Positions 54,130-63,208 are shown, numbered from the stretch's first letter. The stretch: 64,000 bases of DNA from Segetibacter sp. (GCA_028288485.1 JAQBNO010000032.1:1-64000); one strand, 5' to 3'. A program made the numbers and translations. Notes: generated by a model from the letters alone, not told the origin.

Positions 54130-55395
54130 ATGAAAGTAACAATTCGACCTTCAACAATTAAAGGCACCATAGTAGCACCAGCTGGCAAAAGCAGCATGCA
54201 ACGGGCTTGCGCCGCCGCTTTACTTTGCGAAGGCGCCAGTGAAATAATTAATCCCGGAAAAAGCAACGACGATCTTGCAGCCCTGGATGTGATTCAAAAG
54301 CTTGGGGCAAGAGTTGTAAATAACGAAGACGGCTCATTAACTATTTACAGCCAGGGTGTAGATCCAGTTGATCAGGAAATAAATTGCGGCGAAAGCGGCT
54401 TGGGTATCAGGATGTTTACCCCCATTGTTGCTTTAAGCAATAAGCCCATTACTATCAATGGAACAGGAAGCCTGCTCACCCGTCCCATGCATTTCTTCGA
54501 CGAAATCTTCCCGCAGCTGGGTATCAAAATACAATCTCAGCAAGGCAAATTGCCTATCCGAATCCAGGGACCTTTAAAGCCTGCAAATATAGAAGTTGAC
54601 GGCTCGTTGAGTTCGCAATTTCTAACCGGCTTGTTAATGGCTTACGGGGCTTCGGTTACTGAACCTGTTACTATTAAAGTTAACAATCTTAAAAGCAAGC
54701 CTTATATAGATCTTACGTTAAAAGTGATGGAGAGTTTTGGAAGGAAGGTCACCCACAACAATTACGAAGAATTTTACCTGCAACCACAGGATAAAAATTA
54801 TGAACCGCAGATTTATACAGTTGAAGGAGATTGGAGTGGAGGCGCGTTTTTGTTGGTGGCGGGTGCAATTGCAGGTAACATTACAGTAAAGGGATTGGAT
54901 GTGCAGTCGACCCAGGCTGATAAGGCGATTTTGCAGGCTTTATCCGATTGTGGTTGTGCTTTGTCTATCCAGGACGATCTCATTGAAATAGGTCCTGCAT
55001 CTTTAAAAGCTTTTCATTTCGATGCCACTGATTGTCCCGACCTGTTTCCGCCTTTGGTTGCCCTGGCGAGCTGTTGTAACGGAACGACAACCATGCAAGG
55101 CGTGTCGCGCCTGGCACACAAAGAAAGTAACCGGGCCCTTACGTTACAGCAGGAATTTGCAAAAATGGGAGTGGAGATCGTTTTGAAAGACGATGTAATG
55201 CTTATAAAAGGTGGCGGCGAGATAAACGGCGCTACCGTTCATTCCCGTCACGATCATCGCATTGCGATGGCCTGTGCTGTTGCTGCTTTAAAAGCTGGTG
55301 GAGAAGTGATGATTGAAGAAGCTGAAGCCATTAATAAATCTTATCCTGATTTTTACATGCATTTGCAAAAGTTGGGAGCGAGCGTTTTGTTCTAG
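54130..55395 (+). CDS. aroA: 5-enolpyruvylshikimate-3-phosphate synthase
   Basis: A 421-residue EPSP synthase using shikimate 3-phosphate and phosphoenolpyruvate. Recognised motifs are PAGKSSMQRACAAALL near the N-terminus, the NGTGSLLTRPM substrate loop, SLSSQFLTGLLMAYG, and HDHRIAMACAVAAL close to the C-terminus. The length is normal. The loop differs from the E. coli GNAGTAMRP form. It is in the aroB operon. Confidence 0.94.
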   Translation: MKVTIRPSTIKGTIVAPAGKSSMQRACAAALLCEGASEIINPGKSNDDLAALDVIQKLGARVVNNEDGSLTIYSQGVDPVDQEINCGESGLGIRMFTPIVALSNKPITINGTGSLLTRPMHFFDEIFPQLGIKIQSQQGKLPIRIQGPLKPANIEVDGSLSSQFLTGLLMAYGASVTEPVTIKVNNLKSKPYIDLTLKVMESFGRKVTHNNYEEFYLQPQDKNYEPQIYTVEGDWSGGAFLLVAGAIAGNITVKGLDVQSTQADKAILQALSDCGCALSIQDDLIEIGPASLKAFHFDATDCPDLFPPLVALASCCNGTTTMQGVSRLAHKESNRALTLQQEFAKMGVEIVLKDDVMLIKGGGEINGATVHSRHDHRIAMACAVAALKAGGEVMIEEAEAINKSYPDFYMHLQKLGASVLF

Positions 55396-55463
55396 ATCTC
55401 AGACTTGGGAAGCAAGTAGTTTTTATTTTTTGAGCCGGGCATTTAATCGCTGATTATGCGTCC

Positions 55464-55483
55464 GTTGCGTCGCACTCTTGTAC
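55464..55483 (+). repeat. Dispersed 20-bp element, GCG subfamily (B7)
   Basis: An exact GTTGCGTCGCACTCTTGTAC in the 441-bp gap between aroA and aroC, with a GTG-type copy 254 bp further on. Confidence 0.8.
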
Positions 55484-55628
55484 TGAAGAAACATTGTATG
55501 AACCGGGATTTGTGAGATGTATGGGATTTGTGGGAATAACTAACTTTTTACTCAGTCTGCTTTTGATTTAATTGAGTATAGATTAAGTGTTGAGGTGGAA
55601 GATAAATGTTTGACCTGGTCATAAAGCG

Positions 55629-55665
55629 CCGCTCCTTCCCAAAAAGGAGAAGGAGTTGGAGCCTG
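55629..55665. repeat. Dispersed CTTCTCC/GAGAAGG repeat, copy 3
   Basis: CTCCTTCCC followed by AAAAAGGAGAAGGAGTTGG, a variant of the purine/pyrimidine motif at 1 and 6766. Confidence 0.4.
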
Positions 55666-55717
55666 CCCAACTGAATTCATACACGCGGGGATGATGCTCG
55701 TTAAATAAAGTGAACCA

Positions 55718-55737
55718 GTACAAGTGAGTGACACAAC
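55718..55737 (-). repeat. Dispersed 20-bp element, GTG subfamily (A9)
   Basis: An exact GTACAAGTGAGTGACACAAC on the plus strand, 100 bp before the aroC start. Confidence 0.8.
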
Positions 55738-55836
55738 CGGAGCTGAATAAAGAGATCTGTTGACTAACAAAAAGAGCAATAAAATAATTATCCTTATTGT
55801 AAGTTCTAATCTTTGAACAATTAAACTATTATCATT

Positions 55837-56826
55837 TTGAACAGTTTCGGTCGAATATTCCGGGTACATATTTTTGGTGAGTCACACGGTGAAAGTGTTG
55901 GAATAACTATAGACGGTTGCCCGGCAGGTTTACCATTATCAGTAGAAGATTTTCTGCCCGATATTGAACGACGTAAAGGTGGTGCGAAGGGCACTACACC
56001 ACGCAAAGAAGATGACCTGCCGATTTTTAAAAGTGGTTTGTTTAATAATAAAACTACCGGTGCACCTATTACAATTTTATTCGAAAACAACAATACACGT
56101 AGTACTGATTACGCAAAACAAAGAGCATTTCCCAGGCCCGGACATGCTGATTTTGTTGCTAATCAAAAGTTTGGTGGTAACGAAGATTTTCGCGGCGGAG
56201 GACACTTCAGCGGGCGATTAACAGTTTGCCTTGTAGCTGCGGGAGTAATTGCAAAAAAATTACTTTCACAAATTAAAGTCGAAGCAACCATTAAAGAAAT
56301 TGGCGGTGAACCGGATGTTGAAAAAGGACTGCAAAATGCAATTGATGCAAAAGATACGATTGGAGGCATTGTAGAATGCCGCGTGTCGGGCCTTCCTATC
56401 GGGCTGGGAGAACCATTTTTTGATTCTGTTGAATCAGTTATAGCACATGCTGTTTTTGCGATACCGGCAGTAAGAGGCATAGAATTCGGGACAGGCTTTG
56501 CCGCAGCAAAGATGTTTGGAAGTATTCATAACGATGCTATTGAAGATGCCGCCGGTAAAACAAGAACAAATCATGCAGGTGGTATTGTCGGGGGAATTAC
56601 CAATGGTAATGAATTTGTTTTTCGTATTGCAATAAAGCCGACATCATCCACACCCAAAGAACAACAAACACTGAATTGGGAAACAGGGGAAGTAGACACT
56701 TTTTCTGTAAAGGGAAGGCACGATCTATGCATTGCACTTAGGGTTCCTGTAGTACTGGAAGCTGTAACAGCCTTTGTTTTAGCTGACCTGATGCTATTGG
56801 AAAACAAGATAAAACGCATTGTATAA
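55837..56826 (+). CDS. aroC: Chorismate synthase, probable TTG start
   Basis: A 329-residue FMN-dependent enzyme making chorismate from EPSP, the last shared step. The N-terminus NSFGRIFRVHIFGESHGE is diagnostic, with RPGHADF, GGGHFSGR and GRHD further on. The start is TTG at 55837: no ATG or GTG lies between the stop TAA at 55822-55824 and the conserved region, and ATT or ATC at 55828-55834 are weaker options. The protein is slightly shorter than most (about 360). DUF952 follows after 15 bp. Confidence 0.93.
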   Translation: MNSFGRIFRVHIFGESHGESVGITIDGCPAGLPLSVEDFLPDIERRKGGAKGTTPRKEDDLPIFKSGLFNNKTTGAPITILFENNNTRSTDYAKQRAFPRPGHADFVANQKFGGNEDFRGGGHFSGRLTVCLVAAGVIAKKLLSQIKVEATIKEIGGEPDVEKGLQNAIDAKDTIGGIVECRVSGLPIGLGEPFFDSVESVIAHAVFAIPAVRGIEFGTGFAAAKMFGSIHNDAIEDAAGKTRTNHAGGIVGGITNGNEFVFRIAIKPTSSTPKEQQTLNWETGEVDTFSVKGRHDLCIALRVPVVLEAVTAFVLADLMLLENKIKRIV

Positions 56827-56841
56827 TCAAAAATTAATTTT

Positions 56842-57186
56842 ATGGATGCCCCGGTTATTTATCATCTTACAACAGTGGAAGAGTGGGAAGACGCACAAGA
56901 CAAAGGAAGCTACGAGCCGCCGTCTTTCCAAAGGGAAGGATTTATTCATTGCTCCACTGAAGAGCAATTAGAAGGTGTATTACAAAGAAACTTTCAACAA
57001 CATGAAAACCTGGTAAAGCTTGTTATAGATCCTGCCAGGCTTACACAGCGGTTACAATACGATAAAGACGAAGAACAACAGCAAGAGTTCCCGCACATAT
57101 ATGGTCCGCTTAACATTGAAGCAGTTACGCAGATTGTATTTCTTGATCCTATTACCTCTGAGCATGAAAAGATTGGAAAACAATAA
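56842..57186 (+). CDS. DUF952 protein
   Basis: A 114-residue cytoplasmic protein of the DUF952 family. The pattern IYHLTTVEEWEDAQ at the start, GFIHCSTEEQLEGVLQRNF in the middle and FPHIYGPLNIEAVTQIVFL near the end is clear. It is ADP-ribosyltransferase-like in fold and otherwise uncharacterised. It is the last gene of the aromatic cluster, ahead of a terminator. Confidence 0.87.
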   Translation: MDAPVIYHLTTVEEWEDAQDKGSYEPPSFQREGFIHCSTEEQLEGVLQRNFQQHENLVKLVIDPARLTQRLQYDKDEEQQQEFPHIYGPLNIEAVTQIVFLDPITSEHEKIGKQ

Positions 57187-57190
57187 ATAA

Positions 57191-57215
57191 AAAAAGACCG
57201 TTTAACGGTCTTTTT
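57191..57215 (+). terminator. Intrinsic terminator after the aroC-DUF952 genes
   Basis: AAAAAGACCGT (57191-57201) and ACGGTCTTTTT (57205-57215) form a perfect stem with a 3-nt loop, then T. Confidence 0.85.
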
Positions 57216-57519
57216 TTATTTATATGACTCCTACTGTGGCTCTTGCCTGGTACGATGTTGTTGCATAAGGTACGTTTAAAAGAGACAACCCGCCTGTAAA
57301 CTGGCAAGCAGTTATTACCACGCTTTTTATGTTTCTGTTTTCATTGCTATTTCCATTTCATTTGCTATTGGTAATAAAATAATAACTATTTGAAACATTT
57401 AGAGTTATGATTAAAGTACGTGTGGAAAAAATTCGCCATGTTTCTTTATAATCGTTTGTTTTTCAATGGCATTAGTTTTATTGTAATGTAACAACATTAA
57501 CCAGTAAAAAAATATATTT
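57216..57519. other. 304-bp region before the YciF-like gene
   Basis: No reading frame or RNA of note is seen. It is AT-rich and must hold the promoter of the downstream gene; I could not pick a convincing consensus. Confidence 0.3.
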
Positions 57520-58218
57520 ATGGCAAAGGCAACAGCGAAAAAAGCGGCTCCTAAAAAGGAAGCAGCAAAAAAAGCGGCTCCGAAGAAGGAAGCAGCTAAA
57601 AAAGCCGCCGCACCAGCTGCAGCAAAAAAAGCAGCACCCAAAAAAGCTGCCGCTAAAAAAGCAGCAAGTACTCCTGAAGAACAAAGAAGCTTACTGCAAA
57701 AGTTATTTGTTGACGGACTCAAAGACATTTACTGGGCTGAGAAGCATTTAACGAAAGCATTGCCCAAGCTAATGAAAGCCGCAACATCTGAGCAACTAAA
57801 ACAAGCCTTCCAACAACACACCGTTCAAACTGAAGAGCAAATACGTCGTGTTGAACAGGTATTCCAACTGCTCGGACAAAAAGCAGTGGCGAAGAAATGC
57901 GAAGCCATGGAAGGCTTAAGTAAAGAAGCTGACAGCATAGTTAGTGAAACACCGAAAGGTACAATGACACGCGACGCCGGCATCATTATGGCAGCGCAAA
58001 AAGTTGAGCATTACGAAATCGCCTCTTACGGCACTTTGGCACGCCTGGCATCAATACTAGGTTTGGAAGAAGCAAAAAACCTTTTAGGACAAACTTTACA
58101 GGAAGAAAAAGAAACTGATGGCTTACTAACACAAATTGCAGAAAGCAGTATTAATTTAGAAGCTAAAAACGAAGAAGGACCAGTGGAAGAGGAAGATGAA
58201 AAAAGTGATCCTGCTTAA
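57520..58218 (+). CDS. YciE/YciF-like ferritin-fold protein with histone-H1-like tail
   Basis: A 232-residue protein. Residues about 1-48 are a basic Ala/Lys/Pro-rich tail built from repeats of AKKAAPKKEA, like histone H1 or HU-tail domains. Residues about 55-215 are a DUF892 (YciE/YciF) helical bundle (LFVDGLKDIYWAEKHLTKAL, HTVQTEEQIRRVEQVFQ, AAQKVEHYEIASYGTLARLA), with metal-ligand-type Glu/His. The tail could bind DNA, so the protein may protect DNA during stress in a Dps-like way. The C-terminus is acidic. Monocistronic; terminator downstream. Confidence 0.85.
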   Translation: MAKATAKKAAPKKEAAKKAAPKKEAAKKAAAPAAAKKAAPKKAAAKKAASTPEEQRSLLQKLFVDGLKDIYWAEKHLTKALPKLMKAATSEQLKQAFQQHTVQTEEQIRRVEQVFQLLGQKAVAKKCEAMEGLSKEADSIVSETPKGTMTRDAGIIMAAQKVEHYEIASYGTLARLASILGLEEAKNLLGQTLQEEKETDGLLTQIAESSINLEAKNEEGPVEEEDEKSDPA

Positions 58219-58240
58219 TTAGTAAACTTAATAAATGAAA

Positions 58241-58267
58241 AAAGTCAGATTAGCACAATCTGGCTTT
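58241..58267 (+). terminator. Intrinsic terminator after the YciF-like gene
   Basis: AAAGTCAGATT (58241-58251) pairs with AATCTGGCTTT (58257-58267), one G-T wobble, then a T-run. Confidence 0.8.
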
Positions 58268-58453
58268 TTTTGTTTACGGTAATTCTTCCATTTGCTTTTC
58301 GGGGTGCAAATAAAGGTTTGAATGAAATAACACGAAGAAAATCTTCTTTAATAAGTTTAAGCATATCATGTAAAATTTTTAAAACTATAGATATTACCGA
58401 AAGTGTAATAATTTACAGCTTTAAATATTCTAACCTCAACTTCTTGAAGCCAT

Positions 58454-59383
58454 ATGATGAACAGACGTAATCTTCTTAAAACATTAAGTGCAACCACAGC
58501 CCTTTCTTTTTTGCCTCGTTTAAGCAGCGCTGCATTATCTCCCGAGGCTAAGGGTTCGTTTGATTATTGTCTTAACATGGCAACTATTCGGGGTCATAAT
58601 CTTGGCTTTGTAAAGGAGTTGGAGGTAGCTTCCAAAGGTGGTTTTCGCTCAGTTGAAATTTGGATCGATAGCTTGCAAACTTACTTAACCAACGGCGGCT
58701 CACTGAAAGATGCAAAAAAGCGACTCGATGACTTAGGAGTGACTGTTCAGAATTGTATTGGTTTTGCGCAATGGATTGTTGAGGATGAAACGAAACGCAA
58801 GCAGGGCCTCGAACAAATGAAGCGCGAAATGGATATGCTTGCACAAATAGGCTGTAAACGAACCGCCGCTCCGCCTGCAGGTGCTACCATCGATCCTGTT
58901 CTTAATTTAAAGCAGGTAGCCGAGCGCTACCGTGCTGCTCTTGAACTTGGCGACCAAACGGGTGTGGTGCCGCACCTCGAAATGTGGGGCTTTTCAAAAA
59001 ATCTTAGCCGGGTAAGCGAAGTAATGTATGTTGCTTTAGAAAGTGGTCATCCCTCTGCAAAAGTTTTGCTCGATATATTTCATTTATACAAGGGTGGAAA
59101 TAGTATAGACACGCTGCCTCTCATCAATACTTCGTCTCTTGAAATATTACATCTAAACGATTATGCAGCTAATTTACCGGCCGGTTCCATTACAGATGCT
59201 GATCGTATATATCCCGGCGACGGAATAGGTCCTGTTAAAAAGGTGTTGCGAATTCTGAAAAACCAGGATAAACCACTTATAATTTCCCTCGAAGTCTTCA
59301 ACAAAAATTACTACAAGCAGGATGCATTGACGGTAGCAAAGACAGGACTCGCAAAAATGAAAGCTGTTGCTGAAGGGATTTAA
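58454..59383 (+). CDS. Secreted TIM-barrel sugar isomerase/epimerase-like protein
   Basis: A 309-residue xylose-isomerase-like TIM-barrel protein. The start MMNRRNLLKTLSATTALSFL contains RR, suggesting a Tat signal. The barrel has the family strands FRSVEIWID, VVPHLEMWGF, VLLDIFHLYKGG and PLIISLEVFN, with metal-type Glu, Asp and His residues. It may isomerise or epimerise a keto sugar in the periplasm. It has no operon partners. Confidence 0.82.
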   Translation: MMNRRNLLKTLSATTALSFLPRLSSAALSPEAKGSFDYCLNMATIRGHNLGFVKELEVASKGGFRSVEIWIDSLQTYLTNGGSLKDAKKRLDDLGVTVQNCIGFAQWIVEDETKRKQGLEQMKREMDMLAQIGCKRTAAPPAGATIDPVLNLKQVAERYRAALELGDQTGVVPHLEMWGFSKNLSRVSEVMYVALESGHPSAKVLLDIFHLYKGGNSIDTLPLINTSSLEILHLNDYAANLPAGSITDADRIYPGDGIGPVKKVLRILKNQDKPLIISLEVFNKNYYKQDALTVAKTGLAKMKAVAEGI

Positions 59384-59462
59384 CAGAAATAATGAATCGG
59401 TTGGTGTGCTTGTTGGAGGAAGCATTTTAGGGAACCCGGCTTTAGTCCTTTGTGCAACTCCT

Positions 59463-59482
59463 GTTGCGTCGCACAGCGTGTA
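59463..59482 (+). repeat. Dispersed 20-bp element, GCG subfamily (B8)
   Basis: GTTGCGTCGCACAGCGTGTA: the core is intact and the right half changed. Confidence 0.55.
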
Positions 59483-59647
59483 CTGTAAACCTTTGTGCAG
59501 CTTCGTTTCCGTACTTTGGAACCAGCACTGTAAAAAATGGGTCGGTGGAGAATTCAGTTTTTTTGTTTACTAAGCGAGTAACTCTTTGTTCGTAAACGTT
59601 CAATAGAGAATTAATTGCTCCGGTAAATGCCCGTTAACCTGTTTCAG

Positions 59648-59662
59648 CGGGAGTGACACAAC
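59648..59662 (-). repeat. Dispersed short element, GTG subfamily, degenerate (A11)
   Basis: GAGTGACACAACAATG on the plus strand; only the core and its right flank remain. Confidence 0.4.
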
Positions 59663-59707
59663 AATGCTGCATTTATGTTCGCTTGTCGGCCAATAAAAAA
59701 GGGTGCT

Positions 59708-60523
59708 TTACTTATTTCTTACGAAAGCATGTTTAATGTTGTTTTTACCTGTAGCTCTTTCGTCTACTTCAAACTGGTTCAGGCTCTTGATTAATGGAAC
59801 TAATTTCTTATAACCGTAGTTACGCGAGTCGAAGTCGGGCTGTTTTTTTAAGATGAGATTTCCAAGATCTCCCAGGAAGGTCCAGCCGGCTTCGTCGGCA
59901 AGGTCGTTAATACTGTCAGCAATTAATTTTACTACTTCTTTGCTTACTTTTTCTATAGGTTCAGGCGCCGTTGGCTCATTTACTACGGGTTCAACAATTT
60001 CAGGTTCCGCGGTTTTTGACGTTGCAGATTTTTTTGACCTTGATTTTTTCGGTAAAGGTCTTACATTTTCTTCCTTATCGTTTTTGAGTATTTCTATATA
60101 GATGAATTTATCGCAGGCTGATATAAACGGAACCGGCGTTTTCTTTTGCCCGATACCGAAAACCTTCATTCCTGCTTCGCGTAACCTTATCGCAAGCCTC
60201 GTGAAATCACTGTCGCTTGAGACGATGCAAAAACCATCGACTCTCCCCGAATACAAAATATCCATCGCGTCAATGATCATTGCTGAGTCAGTTGCGTTTT
60301 TACCCGAGGTATAACTGTATTGCTGAACAGGTGTTATCGCACTTTCTAAAAGAACACCTTTCCATCCTGATACCGTGGGCTTTGTCCAATCCGCATATAT
60401 TCTTTTAAAAGTTGGGGTTCCGTACTTGGCTATTTCTTCAAGCATCTCTTTAATGTTGCTGTAAGGAACATTGTCAGCATCAATTAACATAGCAAGTCTT
60501 AAATCTTTAATAGTTGTTTCCAT
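59708..60523 (-). CDS. NYN-domain nuclease with OST-HTH/LOTUS-like C-terminus
   Basis: A 271-residue protein. The N-terminal NYN (LabA/DUF88) domain has MLIDADNVPYSNIKEMLEE (about 13-31), DSAMIIDAMDILYSGRVDGF and CIVSSDSDFTRLAIRLREAG, with the acidic PIN-like residues for a metal-dependent RNase. A Lys/Ser/Glu-rich linker follows, then an OST-HTH/LOTUS domain (about 195-265, KKQPDFDSRNYGYKKLVPLI) for RNA binding. It may act on structured RNA. KptA, an RNA-repair-type enzyme, is the next gene upstream on the same strand. Confidence 0.87.
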   Translation of the reverse strand: METTIKDLRLAMLIDADNVPYSNIKEMLEEIAKYGTPTFKRIYADWTKPTVSGWKGVLLESAITPVQQYSYTSGKNATDSAMIIDAMDILYSGRVDGFCIVSSDSDFTRLAIRLREAGMKVFGIGQKKTPVPFISACDKFIYIEILKNDKEENVRPLPKKSRSKKSATSKTAEPEIVEPVVNEPTAPEPIEKVSKEVVKLIADSINDLADEAGWTFLGDLGNLILKKQPDFDSRNYGYKKLVPLIKSLNQFEVDERATGKNNIKHAFVRNK

Positions 60524-60844
60524 AGATATGCAAGTTACGTTTTCAAATCGTGAGAAGTGGTGGTTTACTTACAATGAGGTAAAGCAGGAATATTGTTGCT
60601 TATAAGATGATGAAGATGGCAGTTATTTTGCCTGTATTCCAGTCCGAAAAGAACCGGGTGAAGAAAAAAAATCATCGAAAGAACTATTTAAAAGCGAGAT
60701 AATAGAGATCAAAAAAGTGTTTACATTCTGAAGAATAGAAGTCAAACCGCCGCCGTGTAAATTCTAAAAAAGAATAAAAAGGCTATAACTCTTGTTCCTG
60801 CCAGCCCTCATAAAAACCCGGAGAAGGAATGTGGATTTTTTATT
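60524..60844. other. 321-bp intergenic region
   Basis: It lies between the NYN gene and kptA on the minus strand. No reading frame, RNA, terminator or short repeat was recognised. Confidence 0.3.
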
Positions 60845-61393
60845 TTACCCCTGCTTTATGTAAGCAGGGGGAACGTGGTCGGTTAACCAAACATTATTTT
60901 CTGATACAAAAAAGGTATGTCCTTTTTTATGCATTTTGGCCGCTTCAATCTTTAATATCACGGCCTTACCTTTTCGCTGCCCAACTTTTTTCGCAGTTTC
61001 AGCTTCCGCACTTAAATGTACGTGTTGTCGGTTCATTTTATGAAGACCTCTCGTTTGTATCTGTTCCAGGCAATGCTCGCCGGTACCATGGTATAACACC
61101 GGGGGTGGTACTTGCGGAACAAGACCCAAATTTACATTTACCGAGTGCCCTTGTACCGCCCTGATTTTAGACTTATCGTCATTAAAAGCAAAGCGTTGTT
61201 TATTATTATTTTCCAATACATCTTTTAAGATGCCCGACGTTACATTAAAGCTGTGCTTATTCATTTGTTTAATAAGCAACTTAACATCCGTCCACCCATT
61301 TTCGTCTAATGTAATTCCGATGCTGTCAGGCTGATGCCGCAATACTAGGCTGAGCATTTTACTTATATACAGTATTTCTTTTTCCTGGTTAAT
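60845..61393 (-). CDS. kptA: RNA 2'-phosphotransferase (Tpt1/KptA family), probable ATT start
   Basis: A KptA/Tpt1-family enzyme that moves a 2'-phosphate from RNA to NAD, giving ADP-ribose cyclic phosphate. Visible are the N-terminal LSLVLRHQPDSIG with catalytic Arg-His, AVQGHSVNVNLGLVP, LYHGTGEHCLEQIQTRGL, HVHLSAEAETA, and FFVSENNVWLTDHVP. An ATG at 61357 starts only inside the conserved N-terminal helix, whereas in-frame codons upstream (NQEKEILYISK) match the family pattern and the only suitable starts are ATT at 61393 or CTG at 61372. I favour ATT. It lies about 30 bp after the L,D-transpeptidase stop. Confidence 0.87.
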   Translation of the reverse strand: MNQEKEILYISKMLSLVLRHQPDSIGITLDENGWTDVKLLIKQMNKHSFNVTSGILKDVLENNNKQRFAFNDDKSKIRAVQGHSVNVNLGLVPQVPPPVLYHGTGEHCLEQIQTRGLHKMNRQHVHLSAEAETAKKVGQRKGKAVILKIEAAKMHKKGHTFFVSENNVWLTDHVPPAYIKQG

Positions 61394-61422
61394 GTTACTA
61401 AGCTTTAGTGGTTATTTAATAA

Positions 61423-63084
61423 TTATAAAGGATTAGTGAACATCTTTTGTGCAAGGGTAACGTCGTGTTTGTAGATGTCGTCTCTGAAGTTCAAAACGCC
61501 ATGTTCATCTACCCATGCTGTATAATAAGTAATAAGTACCGGTACCGGGTTTTTAACTCTTACAAATTGTTCCTCTCCCTTGTTCATCGCTTCGTCTATT
61601 TTTTCAGGTGTCCATTCTGTGTTATTTCGTAAAAGATAGTTTGCCATTTTTTCCGGGTCACTCAGCCTGATACAACCATGGCTGTAAGCTCTTTTGTCCC
61701 TGTTGAATAACTCTTTTGCGGGAGTGTCGTGAAAATATATATCAAAGCTGTTAGGAAAAAGAAACTTAACCTTTCCCAACGAATTGGTGGGTCCTGGCAG
61801 TTGCCTGATTGTAGGAATACCATCAACAGCCTCGCCAACTATTTCCATATTATTTCTTGAAAGATAATTAGGGTCTCTTTGCATTGCAGGAAGTATCTCC
61901 TTTTGTACGATGTTGGCAGTAATATTCCAGTAAGGGCTAAACACAACCTGGTTTAAATTCCCGGTAAACATCATGGTATTGTGTCCTTCTTTGCCTACCA
62001 CAACATCCATATCAAACTTCTTGTCTTTGCCTTCGTATACATGCAGAACAAACTCCGGTATGTTAACCATTATTAAATTTCCTTCAGTATGGTTCAGCAT
62101 CCACCGCATCCTTCCCATGTTTATTAATAGTTGCTGTACCCGCTTTAAGGCAGGAATATTCATCTCTTTTATTAGAGAAGTTGTTACGACGCCATCTGCC
62201 GTTAAGCCACGACTTACCTGGAATGTTCTTACCGCACCTTCTAACTCATCATTAAACATCGCGGTTGTATCTCCTGCCCGCATTTCACCTGTTACCTGTA
62301 GTCTTCTTTTAATGGCTAAAACCGCCGGTGAAGTAGATCCCTTTTTAATCTTCTTTTCCGTTGTAGTAATAGTTGGCCAGCCGCCGTTTTTTGCAATATC
62401 ATAATACTTTTGAAGCTGGTCTTTCAACAATTTGTACGGCTCGTTTACATCTGAATAGTATTTGTTGTCTTTATGTTTTTTTGTAAGCAATGAATCGGCG
62501 AGGTACATTGCCTCTTCTTTTTTATATGGAACAAATCTTTCAAGTTCCTTACGCTTAATTTCCCCGCCTTTATAATTGTTTAAAATGTATTGAATAAAGT
62601 GCTGTGTAAGGGTGATCTCGGTATTCGCTATCGATTTATCCGAAGCATTAACCCTCAGATCTTCCTCACTCACCAGGAAGTTCATTTTCTTCTTTAAACT
62701 CTTGTCTATTAAAGAGGTGTCGTCGCGGTAGGTGTTGTAATACTCGTGTAAGTTCCAGAAACTGCGGCCTTGCTCTGTAACCCCGTTACCCGAAAACCAG
62801 GCATATTGAAAATTCCTCGCATTGTAGAAGCTTCGTAAGCGACGGGTTAAAGTATCGTTTAATTTTTTTGTGGCGATAAAATTTTCCACAACCATACTAT
62901 CCAAAAAAAGATCCGAATAAGAATTTGAGGCGTTTATACTGTAATCTCTTTTGGTGATCTTTTTTTCCAGTTCACTCTTTTGGTTCTTTGTTTCTTCTGT
63001 AGATTCCTCAGTTCCATTGTCTTTATTATTTTTGCACGATGCCAAAAAGGCAAAGAATGCCACACAGAATATAACTTTTTTCAT
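61423..63084 (-). CDS. L,D-transpeptidase lipoprotein (YcbB/LdtD-like)
   Basis: A 553-residue lipoprotein with lipobox LASCK (C17). A scaffold region (about 50-250) is followed by a PG-binding-1 domain (about 260-310, AIKRRLQVTGEMRAGDT) and a YkuD catalytic domain whose motif YSHGCIRLSDPEKMA holds H469 and C471. It forms 3-3 cross-links in peptidoglycan or attaches lipoproteins. Length and order match YcbB-type enzymes. It is followed closely by kptA on the same strand, probably by chance. Confidence 0.93.
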   Translation of the reverse strand: MKKVIFCVAFFAFLASCKNNKDNGTEESTEETKNQKSELEKKITKRDYSINASNSYSDLFLDSMVVENFIATKKLNDTLTRRLRSFYNARNFQYAWFSGNGVTEQGRSFWNLHEYYNTYRDDTSLIDKSLKKKMNFLVSEEDLRVNASDKSIANTEITLTQHFIQYILNNYKGGEIKRKELERFVPYKKEEAMYLADSLLTKKHKDNKYYSDVNEPYKLLKDQLQKYYDIAKNGGWPTITTTEKKIKKGSTSPAVLAIKRRLQVTGEMRAGDTTAMFNDELEGAVRTFQVSRGLTADGVVTTSLIKEMNIPALKRVQQLLINMGRMRWMLNHTEGNLIMVNIPEFVLHVYEGKDKKFDMDVVVGKEGHNTMMFTGNLNQVVFSPYWNITANIVQKEILPAMQRDPNYLSRNNMEIVGEAVDGIPTIRQLPGPTNSLGKVKFLFPNSFDIYFHDTPAKELFNRDKRAYSHGCIRLSDPEKMANYLLRNNTEWTPEKIDEAMNKGEEQFVRVKNPVPVLITYYTAWVDEHGVLNFRDDIYKHDVTLAQKMFTNPL

Positions 63085-63208
63085 ATTGAAACTCTATTTA
63101 GCAAAAGCTATGCCTACAGTTTTTCTTAAGTTCAACAATTACAATTGCTTATGTTAATAGCATTGAAGAAATATTTTGGGGACAGGCAAAAAATCGCTCT
63201 TCAACATC

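Larger units (their letters stand above)
59384..59707. other. 324-bp intergenic region
   Basis: It contains two short-repeat copies (59463 and the degenerate 59648) and little else, between convergent genes. Confidence 0.35.

Noticed and set aside
60829-61164. 111-codon plus-strand frame over kptA
   Set aside because: It is the antisense shadow of a clearly recognised gene.
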